A stretch of DNA of 64,000 nt from Prorocentrum cordatum (GCA_963575745.1 CAUYUJ010020533.1:62001-126000), one strand, 5' to 3'. Shown: positions 24,229 through 35,928, counted from the first letter of the stretch. The notes: generated from the sequence alone by a model not told the origin. Made by a program: numbers and translations.

Positions 24229-25110
24229 CCAACCTTCAAACCCCACCGAAGGTCCCAGCGCTTCCGTCCGCATGCGTCCCGCACACCCAATACAACGTTT
24301 CGTGGCCCCATAGGGAGCCCCACCGAAGGTCCCAGTGCTACCGTCCGCATGCGTCCCGCACACCCAGTACAGCGTTTCGTGGCCCCACAGGGAACTCCAC
24401 CGAAGGTCCCAATGCTACCGTCCGCATGCGTCCCGCACACCCAGTACAGCGTTTCGTGGCCCTCCTCCCCCTCCTCCCTGCGTTTCACCCACCCAGTACA
24501 GCGCTTCGTGGCCCTATAAGGAGCCCCACCGAAGGTCCCAGTGCTACCGTCCGCATGCGTCCCGCACACACAATACAGCGTTTCGTGGCCCCGTAGGGAA
24601 CCCCACCAAAGGTCCCAGCGCTACCGTCCGCATGCGTCCCGCACACCCAGTACTGCGTTTCGTGGCCCTCCTCCCCCTCCTCCCTGCGTATCACCCACCC
24701 AGTACAGCGTTTCGTGGCCCCATAGGGAGCTCCACCAAAGGCCCCAATGCTTCCGTCCGCATGCGTCCCGGAAGCCCATGTGGCTTTCTCTCACCCAGTG
24801 CAACGTTTCGTGGCCCCATAGGGGGCTCCAAAACCCCAGTGCCACCGTCCGTATGCGTCCGGGATATGTAATTTGGCGTTTTCACCTGCGCAGTGCAGCG
24901 TTTCGTGGCCCCATGGGGGCTCCACCGAAGCCCCCAGTGGGACCGTCCGCATGCGTCCCGGTAACCCAGTTCGGCATTTTCACTCACTCAGTAGAGCGCT
25001 TCGTGGCCCCATAGGGAGCTCCAGCGAAGCCCTCAGTGGGACCGTCCACACAGTACAGCGTTCCCCCCCGCCCAGTGCAGCGCTTCGTGGCCCCATGGGG
25101 AGCTTCGCCG
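24229..25110. repeat. ~77-bp satellite with GTCCGCATGCGTCCCG core, minus orientation
   Basis: About ten units contain CACCGAAGGTCCCAGTGCTA, CCGTCCGCATGCGTCCC and GCGTTTCGTGGCCCCATAGG. Some are separated by a CCTCCTCCCCCTCCTCCCTG insert (24462, 24668). The same family appears in reverse orientation at 30.7-32.2 kb. Long frames in several phases are artefacts. Confidence 0.85.
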
Positions 25111-25264
25111 AAGCAGATATTTACAATTACGGTACCCACAACTGCAGATGGTCGGGACCTTAGCCAGGATAACTTGTCCGTCGCCATCTGCTTCCCTCCT
25201 CTAAAGCCCCTCATTATCCTCCTCCCCCTCCTGCTCTACCTCCTCCCCGTCCTGTATGTGCAAG

Positions 25265-25450
25265 AGCCATGGTACGCGTGCCACTTTATATATATGTATA
25301 TATATATATATGTATATATATATGTTTATACACATGACACTTGTATACACATCTATATAGATGTACGTAAACATTAGTAGTTGTAGATGTGTATGCGTAT
25401 GTGTGTATATATATGTATATATAAATATATATGTATAAATATATGTGTAG
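25265..25450. repeat. TA/TGTATA microsatellite
   Basis: AT-rich island of TATATATGTATA steps, unusual in this GC-rich window. Confidence 0.8.
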
Positions 25451-25453
25451 ACA

Positions 25454-25493
25454 CTAGAGCCACGCGCGCGCTTCGCGCGCGCTTAGGCTCTAG
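25454..25493. repeat. Strong 40-bp palindrome
   Basis: CTAGAGCC and CGCGCGCG pair with CGCGCGCG and GGCTCTAG around a tiny loop, directly after the AT island. It could extrude as a cruciform or form a stable RNA hairpin. There is no evidence of a terminator role. Confidence 0.75.
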
Positions 25494-25559
25494 CTAGGCT
25501 TCACGGTCGAACTTTGAAGACTTCTATTTTGTGGCCAATCCCTCTGGGGCCCCTGTTGG

Positions 25560-26600
25560 AGACCCTTTGGATGCCGTCCTATCCTTTTTGAATCCTCCTG
25601 GGGCCTCGTTTGGGCCTCTTGGGGGTCTCTCGGGGACCTCTTGGTTCGTCTTGGGGACTTTTGGGGCCTCCTGGGAGGTTCTTTGGGAGGACGGCTGCTA
25701 CGTTCGAGTCGGAGTTCCCCTCTTGGACCCCTCCTGGAGCCGTCTTAGTCGGCCGTTGGACCGTCTTGGCGCCCTCTTGGGGGCCTCTTGGGAGCGTCTT
25801 CGGTTCGCTTGGGAAATTTTGGGGGTCTCTTGGACCGTCTTCAACGCCGTGAAGGCCCCCAAATCGTGTATGCTTACACTGTACGTTTCTTCCACAGGAA
25901 TGCAACGAATTTGGTCCCCAGGTGTCCTCTTGGGAGTGCTCTTGGAGGCCTTTAGGAACGTCTCGGAGCCTTCTTGGACGTTCTTGGGGCCATCTTGGGC
26001 AGTCTTGAGCGGCTCGGGGCCTTCTTGGGCCTTCTTGGGGCTCATTTTGGGGCTAACTTGGGCAGCCCTTAGGCCGTCGTGGTCCTCTCTTGGGCTGTCT
26101 TGAGGGTCTCTTGGGAATGTCTTAGGCTCTCTGAGGCAAATCTTGGGAGCCTCCTGGGCCGTTTACAAAGCCGTGAAGGCCGAAACATCGCATATGAAAA
26201 ACACGTACGCTTCCCCGCAGGAATCGAACGATTGTGGCTTCTTGGGGCCCTCCTCGGAGTGCTCTTGAAGGCCTCTTGGGACGCCTCGGAGCCTTCTTGG
26301 ACCGTCTTGGGGCCATCTTGGGCCGTCTTGGGCGACTCGGGACCTTCTTAGGCCATCTCGAGCGGCGTCGTGGGGCCAACTTGGCCGTCTTGGGCGGCCC
26401 TCGGGCCGTCTTGGCGCCCTGAAAGTGTAGGTTTCCCAATCAAATGTAATGATTTGGACCTCTTGGGTCCCTCTTGTGAGTGCTCTGGGAGTCCTCCTGG
26501 GCCGTATTGGGCAGCTACGGACCTCATTGCACCGTCTTGGGGGCCTCTTGGAACCCTCTTGGCTCGTTCTTGCACCCTCTTGGCCTCTCCGGGCCGCCTC
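25560..26600. repeat. TCTTGGGGCC-type minisatellite
   Basis: Degenerate 10-15-bp steps (TCTTGGGCCGTCTTGGGG), the reverse complement of the GGCCCCAAGANG family found elsewhere. Open frames rich in Leu-Gly-Ser or Pro-Lys are artefacts. Two related blocks with CACGTACGCTTCC-like cores lie near 25870 and 26200. Confidence 0.8.
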
Positions 26601-26755
26601 TGGGGAGCGAGCCCGGGAGTTTCAGCGGGCTTCTCCCGATGGTTGCGGAGTGGGCCGGCCCAGGCCCGGGGGGGGGGGCCCTATTCATGTATATGGTGTA
26701 TAGATGTGCCCCCCTTCCCCCGCCCGGGCCACGCCACTTCCGTCGATCCAACTAT

Positions 26756-27812
26756 GAGCGATCGTGATCCACCGCCGCTTTGCTGTGGAAGCTCCCCCCC
26801 TCTTCCTCCAAAACCCGGGGGTCACCCCCCCTCCGAAAATCCCCCCCCCCTCTGCTCGAACCCCTCCCCCACCCCCTTCCCCTGGCAAACTCCTCCCCTC
26901 AAACCCTCCCTCCCCCCCTCTGGAAAACGGAGGGGGGTCACTACCAGTTCGAACCCCCCCCCCTCACACTAACCGCAGGCAAGCACACGACTCCTGGGTC
27001 CCCCCCACCGCCGTCCTCACCACCGCCCCCACCACTGTCCCCACCACTGTCCCATTGTCCCTACTGTTCCCATCTCTGTCCCACTGTGCTGTCTCACTGT
27101 CCTCACTGTTCCCACCACTGTCCCACTGTCCCAACTGTCCCCACCACTGTCCCCACTGCACCGCTGTTCCATTGTCCCACCACCGTCCTCACCACCGCCC
27201 TCACCACTGTCCCACCACCACCGTCCCACTGTCTCCACCTCTGCCTCCACCACTGTCGCACTGTTCCCACTGTCCCAACCACTGTCCCCACCACGGTCCC
27301 ACTCGTCCCATTGTACTATCCCCACCACTGTCCCACTGTCCCCACTGTCCCCGCCGCCGTCCCACTATGCTGTCCCACTGTCCCCACTGCTCCCACCACT
27401 GTCCCACTGTCTCCACCACTGCCCCATCCACTGTCGCACTGTCCCCACTGTCCCCACCACTGTCCCCACCACTGTCCCCACCACGGTCCCACTCCCCCCA
27501 CTGTCCCCACTACTGTCCCACTGTCCCCACTCCCCACCACCATTCCCGCCACCGTCCTAATCAGTCCCCGCCAAAGTCCCCCATCCGGAGTGGGAGAGGA
27601 TGGGGAGTCGTTTGCCAGCGGTGAGGGGTGGGGGGGTTCAACCGGTAATGACCCCCCCCAGTTTTCCGGGAAGGGGGTTCGAACCATGATGGACCATGAG
27701 GGGGGGGTGAAACCCCTAATGACCCCCCCTGGCTTTCGAAGGGGGGGGGGACAAGTTGGAACCCCCCAGTGACCCCAACCGGTTTGCTGTCAGCAGCGGC
27801 AGAACACGCTCC
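26756..27812. mobile_element. 1-kb inverted-repeat element, copy A (CCACTGTCCC filler)
   Basis: It begins GAGCGATCGTGATCCACCGC and ends in the complement of GGAGCGTGTTCTGCCGCTG. The interior is mostly a CCCCACCACTGTCCCACTG minisatellite plus C or G runs. It matches 41180-42186 at both ends and in the interior type. No target duplication is clear and it has no coding capacity, so it is a non-autonomous element. Confidence 0.6.
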
Positions 27813-27879
27813 TTGAAATATGGCAGACCCCTTCTGGAATTCAAAACCTGCAACAAGACATGTGAACTATAATATTTGG

Positions 27880-28190
27880 GCCCCTTGGGCCTCTTCGGGG
27901 TCCAAGAGGGCGTACGGCCCCGAGACGGTCCAAGATGACACCAGGATGGCCCAACACGCTCCCAAGTTGGCTTCCCCAACGGGACCCCCGAGAGCGCCTC
28001 CAGAAGCCAACACCATTGATTGTCCGCTGGGTTTTGCAAGGACTTCGCATTCTCTATTTTTTCTACGCTGGGGGGCGCATGACAGCCCAAGCAGCCAGCC
28101 ATACGGCGCAAGACCGCCTCACGACGACCCAAGAGGCCACCAAGAGGCCCCAAGGGGCCCCAAAGAGGCCAGCGGCCCTGCGCAACCACG
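27880..28190. repeat. CCAAGAGGCCCC minisatellite block
   Basis: Short degenerate GGCCCCAAGA steps with intervening unique DNA. No gene is supported. Confidence 0.6.
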
Positions 28191-28247
28191 AGGACATCCA
28201 AGACATTGTATACGAACGGCGCGTTGTCGCCATGCTTTTCGGAGTTT

Positions 28248-28997
28248 GAACTTGGCGTTGCCTTGTGTTGACACGCGGTGAATGCTCATTGCTTGGGGAT
28301 CCCAAAACCGTGTGGTGACAGACCGTGCGGTGATCTCGGAACCCCAGGAGACCTCACCGCACGGTCCGTCACCGCACGGTCTTGGGACCCTGGCGGCCCA
28401 TGTCGCCCGAAACATCCTCGGAGAGGGACTCGAGTGCCAAAACCGTGCCGTGACCCCGAATCCCCACCGACTCACCACACGGTGCGGTCACCACACCGTT
28501 TGGGGCCCCCCGAATTGCCCTCGTGGACATGCGCACGCTCGTCCCGTCCCGGCGCTGGAACGGGGGCGGGGGCGCATCCGACCCCCGTGGCGCTGGCAGC
28601 GCCCCAGAGCGGCCAGAGCGACACGGCAGAACTCTGCGACAGACGAGCAGGGCAAACCACCCAACGCCCCGTCCTGACGTGTTCCAGACGGGCACCCCGC
28701 GGAGCGAGAGGAATCCACGTCCAGACGTGACGTGTAGGAGGGGGGCAGCGTTTTGCGCGAAGGCTGAAATTCAACGTGTCCACTGTAATTATCCAACTAT
28801 TGTTATCATTGCTACGCGTATCCCCACAAGAGTCGCGCCACATCCGCGCACCCCCCCTTTCTAGGGCCCAGAATCGTGCGAAAACATCTGAAACATAACT
28901 GATGGAGGCCTCTGGGGACTCCGGAGGGTCCAAAAGGGCCTCTGGACGGCCCAGCATGGCCGCCAGACGCTCCAATATTGCCCAAGAAGGCCCAAGA
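28248..28997. repeat. Tandem duplication, copy 1 (carries an insertion)
   Basis: It starts GAACTTGGCGTTGCCTTGTG and matches 28998-29525 over CTCATTG, CCCTCGTGGACAT, the GGAATCCACGTCC block, GTCGCGCCACATCCGCG and GACGGCCCAGCATGGC. It differs by a 222-bp insertion at 28292-28513. Confidence 0.8.
28292..28513. mobile_element. Inverted-repeat element with natural empty site nearby
   Basis: The left end CTTGGGGATCCCAAAACCG and GTGTGGTGACAGACCGTGCG pair with the right end (reverse complement TCGGGGGGCCCCAAACGG, GTGTGGTGACCGCACCGTG). It is flanked by ATTG on both sides (28288-28291, 28514-28517). The paralogous position in copy 2 (29031-29050) reads straight through, GCTCATTGCCCTCGTGG. A fragment of the same end occurs near 47860. 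Confidence 0.75.
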
Positions 28998-29525
28998 GAA
29001 CTCGGCGTTGCCTTGTGCTGACACGCGGTGAATGCTCATTGCCCTCGTGGACATTCGCACGCTCGTACCGGTGCTGAAACGGAGGGGGGCGCATCTGCCC
29101 CCCGTGGTGCTGGCAGCGTCCCAAGGCGGGCAGAAGGACACGGCAGAACAGTGCGGCAATCGAGCATGGCAAGCTAACTTTCGCTACGTTTTGACGTGCT
29201 CTGGACGTGCACCCCGCGAGGCTAGAGGAATCCACGTCCGGATGTGACGTGCTGAACGGCAGCATGTTCTGCGAGGAGGCGATACTGCACCGTATCCTAT
29301 GTGTCACATTCTCGTATGATTTCTACATGCTGCGTCATGTATATATCCGCCTACCCCCCCCGCTGAAGTCGCGCCACATCCGCGGACCACGGGTGAGCCC
29401 CCTTTCTGGGGTCCGGGAGCGTGCGGAAACGTATGGGACATGTATGACCTCGGCCTCTGGGTCCTATGGGGGTTCCAGTGGGCTTCCAGACGGCCCAGCA
29501 TGGCCTCCAGTCGCCCCAAGATAGC
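28998..29525. repeat. Tandem duplication, copy 2 (empty site)
   Basis: Second copy of the 28.25-kb unit, without the insertion. No exon stands out. Confidence 0.8.
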
Positions 29526-29559
29526 TCGCCCAGACCATTCCTGTTCTGTAGTGTTTTAA

Positions 29560-29860
29560 CACATCGTCGCCGTTTCGCGTTTTTGGGCTCTCGGGGGCCC
29601 ATGACGGCCCAGCCTTCAAGCGCAAAAGGGCCCCCAAGACGGCTCAAGAGGCCCCAAGAGAGCCACAAGGCGGCCCTGAGAGGCCCCCAAGACGGCCTCC
29701 GAAGGGGCCAGACGGCGTAATAGCGCCCCAAGACGGCCTAAGAAGCCTCCAAGAAGCCCGAAGAGGCCCCCAACAGGCCCCGCCCCCAAACCGCCTCAAA
29801 GGCCCCAAACGGCCCCAAGAAACCACCAAACGGCCCCGAGAAACATCCGCACTTTTTGCT
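29560..29860. repeat. GGCCCCCAAGACGGC minisatellite
   Basis: Degenerate GGCCCCAAGANGGC steps on the plus strand. Confidence 0.75.
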
Positions 29861-29914
29861 GTGAGCGCACGCGCCTTTGGCCAGGTTAGGAGGGCAATGC
29901 TGGTTCCGAGCAAG

Positions 29915-30126
29915 CTAAGATGTAAGGGCGCTGCCCAGGAAGATCTGCAGCATCTCCCACGCGGCCAGCTGCTCGGGCACAACTTCCAATACCTCCCAGG
30001 ATCTGCAGGTCCACTGCGAGCGGTCCCCCTCAACGGCGGCGAAGGCAAGAGAGAACGGGAGAATGCTGATGTGGGAGGGCGAGAAGATCTGAATGAACTG
30101 TTTCAGCAACCGTTTTGGATGAGCGC
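29915..30126 (-). CDS. Candidate terminal exon, hypothetical protein
   Basis: The minus-strand frame after an ACACCACAG acceptor (ending 30127) reads GAHPKRLLKQFIQIFSPSHI and onwards to a stop, about 70 codons. Third codon positions are roughly three-quarters G/C and the residue mix is normal, which favours this strand over the overlapping plus-strand frame. The product is unknown. Upstream exons are not identified. Confidence 0.45.
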
Positions 30127-30719
30127 CTGTGGTGTTGAAAACACCGGCCTTGGCTCGACTGGCCGCGCGCTGTACCAATGGACATGTCGTTTGGCTGCGC
30201 ATCATCGATTCTGCATTCCGTCTCTTGGTGCACTCTGGTTGAATGCACAAGACACGTCCGCCACCACGACTGCAGCGCTGCAGGCGCCTGTCAAATCCCA
30301 TGCAGCATGTAGTGCATTCGCTAGGGCCCAATCACAGACACGATGTCAGGTACGTGCTCACACAAACATCGCATATCGACGTGTTCGGTCCGCCCATTGC
30401 GAAATGGCCGACTTCACGCCGCGGGCTGGGACACAAGGACACCGTCGGCTCAAATATGACCCTCAGTTGACTGCAGCCGCTCCAAGACGACCCAATACCG
30501 CCCAGTGAGCCGAAGAGAACGACAACACCGCCGATGGTTGGCTCAAGATGACTTTGCCACTGCCCCGAGACTGCCCACGGACAACCTAAGAACGCAACTC
30601 CCCCGGGACTGCCCACGGATCATCCAATGCTGCCCCCAGACCCCCCACGCAACTCGAAAGAAAACAACAACCTCGGCCAAGCACCCAACCTTCTGCAGTT
30701 GGGAGTGCCGCAGCTGTGC

Positions 30720-32225
30720 GGGGAACTCCCAGTGGGGCCACGAAACCTGTGAGGGGCGTGCCGAAATCGTCGGGGGAACGCCGTGCGCCCCGTCCCACCG
30801 TGGCCCTCCGTGGAGCTCCCCGTGGGGCCACGAGCGCGTGAGGGGACCGTGCCGAGGTGGGCGGGGGGACGCCGTGCGCTCTGCGCCACTGGGGCCTTCG
30901 GTGGAGAGCGCTGCGCTCCCTGCTCCACTCGGGGCACTCGGCGGAGCTCCCCGTGTGTCCCCGAGCGCGCGAGGACCGTGCCGATACGTGCTGGGGGACG
31001 CCACGCCGCCGTGCGCCATGTGCCACTTGGGCCTTCGGCGGAGCTTCCCGTGCGCCCACGAAACGTCTGGGACGTGTGCAAAATGGAGCGCGGGGCCGCG
31101 TGCGAATCTTTCACCTGGGCCTTCGCGCGCGAGGAGGGTGCAGAACTGGGCGGCGGGGCGTATGCAGACTTCGACACTGGGGCGTTCGGTGAAGCTCCCC
31201 ATGGGGCCACGACACTTGTGAAGGGTGTGCTGGCATGAGCGGTGGGGGCGCATGCGGACTTTCCCACCGGGGTCTTGCGCGGGAATCCTTCTGGGGCCAC
31301 GAGCGTGTGAGGTGTGTGCAGGAGCTGACGGCGGGGACGCATGCGGACTTTCTCACTGGCCTTCGAGGGAGCTCCTCATGGGGCCACGAAGCGCGAAGCG
31401 TGTGAGGGCTGTGCAGAGTTGAGTTTGGGGACGCCGTGCGAACATGCCCGCTTGGGTTTTGGATGGGGCTCCCCATTGGACGTGGGACCACGAATCGTGT
31501 GAGGGGTGCGCCGCTGAGGCCTTCCGTGAAGCTCCCCATGGGGCCACGAGACGTGTGTGGGGTGCCAAAACGAGCGGCGGGGGAAGGTGCGGACTTCCCA
31601 CCTGTGGCTTGCGGTGGAGCTCCCGAGTAGGCTACGAAGCGTGTGAAAGATGTGCTGGCATGGGCGCCAAGGGTGCGTGAGGACTTTCCCACTGGGGCCT
31701 TCGGTGGATCTCCCTATGCTGCCACGAAGCGTGTGCTTGGTGTGCCGGCATAGGCATAGGAGGCGGGGACGCACGCGAAGCTGCTCGGTTGAACCTTGGG
31801 TGGGGCTCCCCATGGGGCCACGCAGCGTCTGAGGTGTGTGTGTGTGTGTGCGTGTGTGCGTGTGTGTGTGTGTGTGTGTGTGCTAGACGCATGCGGACTT
31901 TCTTACTGGCCTTCGGTCGAGCTCCCCATGGGGCCACGAAACGTGTGAGGGGTGTGCAGAGATGGGCGGGGGGACGCCGTGCGAACGTGCCCGCTTCGGC
32001 TTTGGAGGGGGCTCCCCATAGGATGTGGGGCCACGAAGCGTGTGAAGGGTGTACCGGAAGGAGCGGCGGGGATGCATGCGAACTTTCGCACTGGGGCCTT
32101 CCGTGGAACTCCCATGGGGCCACGAATCGTGAGAAGGGTGCCGAAATGGGCGCGGACACGCCTGCGAGGATTCCGCACTGGGGCCTTCGGAGCAACTCCC
32201 TGTGAGGCCACGAAACTTGTGAGGT
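30720..32225. repeat. ~100-bp satellite, plus orientation of the 24.2-kb family
   Basis: Units contain GGGGACGCATGCGGACTTTC, the CACTGGGGCCTTCGGTGGAG block and CTCCCCATGGGGCCACGAA. Roughly fourteen divergent units. The core is the reverse complement of the 24.2-25.1 kb unit. No gene is supported. Confidence 0.8.
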
Positions 32226-32229
32226 GTGT

Positions 32230-32809
32230 GATTGTATGTGTGTGTGTGTGCGTGCGTGTTTGTCTGTGTTTGTGTGACTGCGTGTGCGGCGAACCACAGC
32301 GATCCCGTCTGAAGGGCCGCCGCCGCGCGCGTCCGCTTCCACCAATTCGACTCAATCCACCTCGTCGCCCCGCGCGAGGCCGCGACCGCCAAAACAAGTG
32401 TGAATGTGTGTGTGTGTGTGCACGTACGTACGTGCGTGCGTGCGTGCGTGTGCGGCGAACCACAACAATGCCGACTGAAGAGCCGCCGCGCGCGTCCGCT
32501 CCCACCGCTTCGACGTCTTCCGCCTCGTCACCCCGCGCGAGGCCGCGACCGCCAAAACAAGTGTGTGTGTGTGTGTGTACGGTCATGCGTGCGCGCGTGC
32601 GTGCGTGCGTGTGCGTGCGTGCATGCGTGCGTGCGTGCGTGCGTGCGTGCGTGTGTGCGTGCGTGTGTGCGCGCGCTCGTGCGCGCGCGCGCGTGCGCGT
32701 GCGCGTGCGCGTGCGTGCGTGCGCGCGCGCGTGCGTGAGTGTATGTGTGTGTGTAAGTGTGTGTGTGTGTGTGTGCGTGTGCGTGTGCGTGTGCGTGTGC
32801 GTGTGCGAA

Positions 32810-32859
<50 letters not shown>

Positions 32860-32905
32860 TGTGTGTGTGCGTGTGTGCGCGTGCCTGGGCGTGTATCGAA
32901 CGCGA
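32230..32905. repeat. GT/GC microsatellite with a duplicated 115-bp block
   Basis: Long GTGTGT, GTGCGTGC and GCGCGCGT runs. The block from GCGGCGAACCACA to AAAACAAGTGTG occurs twice (32285-32402 and 32451-32565). The alternating purine-pyrimidine DNA is Z-prone. Confidence 0.85.
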
Positions 32906-33064
32906 CTTGCGGAGAGCAGAGGCAAGGAAGGGGAGAAGGAAGGTGGGGGTAGACACGGGGCGCTGCGGACCCAGAACGAGGACCCAGCGCCACAGGATAG
33001 CTGGGAAAAAAGACGCAACGGGTTTTAAAAGTGATTGTCTTGACTAGGAAAAGCAAACGTCAGC

Positions 33065-33215
33065 AAACACATACTTTCTTGGAGGTCCGCGCGGATTTCT
33101 TGGATCGGCGCTGGACCACCCTCCCAGGCGCGCGGAGGCACCGCCATGGGGGCTCGGCGCCGATCAAAGAACTGCGAGCGGAGCTCCAAAGTTTTATGTT
33201 CTCTCCTCGTTTCCC
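33065..33215. mobile_element. Foldback MITE family A, divergent copy
   Basis: The left arm (GTCCGCGCGGATTTCTTGGA, TCGGCGCTGG) pairs with the right arm (CGCCGATCAAAGAACTGCGA, GCGGAGCTCCAAAG). It is the most diverged of five related palindromic copies. Confidence 0.6.
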
Positions 33216-33599
33216 CCCATGCGGAGACAGATGGCGAGGAAAGGCAACGATGTTCCGCTCGGAGGATGAGCGCCGCCAATCTCCTGACCGATGGGACGGG
33301 GCCTCCACCGTGCAGGAACTGGCCCGAAAGGAAGAGAAGAGGGCGACGCAGAAGGACAGGAGTGAAGGGGCCCAGGGACACACAAATAAAGACACACAAA
33401 TCCAAGGATTCATGTTTTTTTGAATATTTTCTGGATTGTCGTCTTCCCCCCCACTTCCCATATTTTCCAATATTTTCCTGGGGATCGACGAGTAATTGTG
33501 TCTGTATGTTTTTCCCCCTCCAGCAGGAGGGACGATCGAGGGAGGAAGAGAACTGGAACTGAGTCCGCACGTCCAGAGGCCCTCGAACCTTTCTGTGCG

Positions 33600-35390
33600 T
33601 GCCGCTTTCCGGCGGCGAGCGAGGGGGGGCAGTGAGAAGGAGCGGGCCTTCTCAGAAGGCGGCGGCACTTCTCGGAAGCCCCCGGCGCCTCCCGAGAAGT
33701 TGTCCTGTGTCCTCGGGGAGAGCGTAGAGCAAAAAACTTCTCCGGAGGCCGCGGGACCTCCGAGCCTTCTGCGAGGGCCTCCTCCTCCTCGCTCCCCTCC
33801 CCGGGGAGCTCGTCTCCTCCTCCTCCCCTCCCCTCGCTCCCCTCCAGTCGCTCCCCTCCTCCTCCTCGCTCCCCTCGCTCCCCTCCCCTCGCTCCCCTCT
33901 CCCTCGCTCCCTCCTGCTCCCCTCGCTCCCCTCCCCTCCCCTCGCTCCCCTCGCTCGCCGCCGAGCTCTTGCTTCTCCGTTTGCCACGCGGGGGAAGCCA
34001 GGGCTGGCCTCCGCTCCGAGCTCTGGAGGCACGTCGGCCGCCCCGGACGTCGCCCGTGCGGCGCAGGGGAGGGCCCGCGCCCCCCCACCCAAGAGAGGGC
34101 CCCAGGGGCTCCCAAGGCGGCCCCCGGAGACTGGCCCAAGACCAAATCGAGACGCCTCAAGATCGGCCGAAGACTGCCCCATGACCGCCCCAGTGCTTTC
34201 TTTCTGGCTCACGGGGGCCAGGTCTGAGAGCGAGCCGACAAAAAATGCAATTACACTAGAGACAACCCCCAATCAATGGATGGTTTGATCGATAAGGAGA
34301 TCGACCGGGAACCCTGGAACCAGGAACACACCGAAATCGGCCCGGAACCAATAATCAGGAATCCGGGAACCCTGAATTCGGGAACCCAGCCGGCCACCAA
34401 AATCGGCGGGACACTTTCGCCAAACCTTTCAATTTCCGCTAGGACCACTTCATTGCAAGCACTGGTTGGGGAACTTCCCCAGTCTCAGCGTGAAGAACAG
34501 CGTCACTGCAGATGGGGTTGCTCCCTGAAAAGGCTTAGCCTACGAACCCGACGAAATCTGCATACAAAGGAATCTACTGAGGCACCCCGTGGGGTAGCCT
34601 AAGGTTCCCCCCGGAAGACGTCCACAAGACCACCCCTAATGACCCCCAATCCTCCACCAGACGGTCCCAAGGCGCAGACGATGCACAATGCATCGGAAGA
34701 AATCCGCGCAACCTCACCGCAGTACCACGCTATGGCCCTGCATCACAACATCCCCACACGCGGTGCCCGATACGCGCGCCAACGCGACTGCGACCATTCG
34801 AGCACGTTTGCGTACACATTCGTGCAACACGCACACGGTACTCATACCTCGACATTTCGCAACCGCAGCAGACATGCGTGCAACGCACACCGTACTCATA
34901 CCTCGACATTTCGCAACCGCAGCAGACATTACAGTAGAGGCTCGACCACACGAAACCTTCCGCAAGAAACCCAACCCTGGAAGCCCAGGCCGTCTACTGA
35001 TTTCTGGCGTGGGGGAGTCACGCTTTCCATGGCAAAACCATCGAAACCAGTAAACCCAGGGCACTCTGGAGCCCAGCAGGATGTTTCTTGGCATGGCCCC
35101 CCACTGCACCACAAACGCAACACACACTCGAGCGTTAAGTGCCTCAGCCACCCGTCTTCGCGCATCGCGCCCCGCGAGGGCGCGATGATTTTCGCGCCCT
35201 CGCTCCCTCGAGGCTATCTTCGCGCCCCTGGCAGTGACCTAGAACAGCGTGCAGCGTTGTCGTACACATGTCACAGGCTCATGCTGCGGAAGTGCTATGT
35301 CATGCGGCCGCACTTGGAAGCTGGACGAAGGCCGGCAAATCCGTGGCCGCTAACACGGTCTCCCCGGAAGGAAAAACAATTCCCTGGAAT
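33600..35390. other. Intergenic, purine/pyrimidine tracts, no supported gene
   Basis: Contains CTCCCCTCGCTCCCC runs (33780-33960), GGCCCCAAGG steps (34100-34190), GGAACCC-rich DNA (34300-34400), and a short direct duplication of a block with CTCATACCTCGACATTTCGC at 34841 and 34889. Frames are weak on both strands. Confidence 0.4.
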
Positions 35391-35395
35391 CAAAT

Positions 35396-35588
35396 TCGGG
35401 AGCGGCCAAGAGGGGGGTGTCCAAGAGGGGGGTTGCAAATCATGACCGTCGGCATGTGCGCGGCCCAGCGGGGGGGTCAGGGACGTAATGAAATAAGAAG
35501 AGGCGCCACGAAATCTGAGGAAAAATCATGGCCCGCGCCATGAAATCCACCCCCCCCTAGTCATCACCCCCCTCTTTTCCGCTCCCGA
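35396..35588. mobile_element. 193-bp MITE with TCGGGAGCGG ends, copy 1
   Basis: It begins TCGGGAGCGGCCAAGAGGGG and ends with the complement TCCGCTCCCGA. Both ends are flanked by CAAAT (35391-35395 and 35589-35593), a 5-bp target duplication. The same length and sequence recur at 54228-54420. No coding capacity. Confidence 0.9.
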
Positions 35589-35756
35589 CAAATTCAAGGC
35601 ACTAAATGATAAACGGGCTGCTTCCCGGAAGACAGCAATTTCCCAGAACTCCGTTTTAGCAGCCACGGGTTTGCCAGCCGTCGCCCGGCTTCTGACGCAC
35701 GACCCTGCATCTGATCGCGTGTGCATGCGCACGCGCATGCACCTGCAATGTGACAA

Positions 35757-35928
35757 TCGGGGATGGACAAACCCCCCTTTAGTAAAACGTGGTTTAGTGA
35801 AAACGACCTCGGGCCCAAACCTGGCGGGCGCAAGCCTGGAAAATAACGGCCACGGCGCCCTCTCGAGAACCGAAAACGGACAATTCACTAATCGACGTGT
35901 CACTGTTGGGGGTTCTGTCCATCCCCGA
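35757..35928. mobile_element. 172-bp MITE with TCGGGGATGGAC ends, copy 1
   Basis: The left end TCGGGGATGGACAAACCCCC and right end GTCCATCCCCGA are inverted. The exact 5-bp target duplication is GACAA (35752-35756, 35929-35933). The interior has TTTAGTAAAACG and GAGAACCGAAAACG, shared with 48488-48639. Confidence 0.85.

Noticed and set aside
27640-27720. GGTTCGAACC resembling a tRNA T-arm (also 42030-42130)
   Set aside because: It is a palindrome repeated inside the 1-kb element. No acceptor, D or anticodon arms are present.
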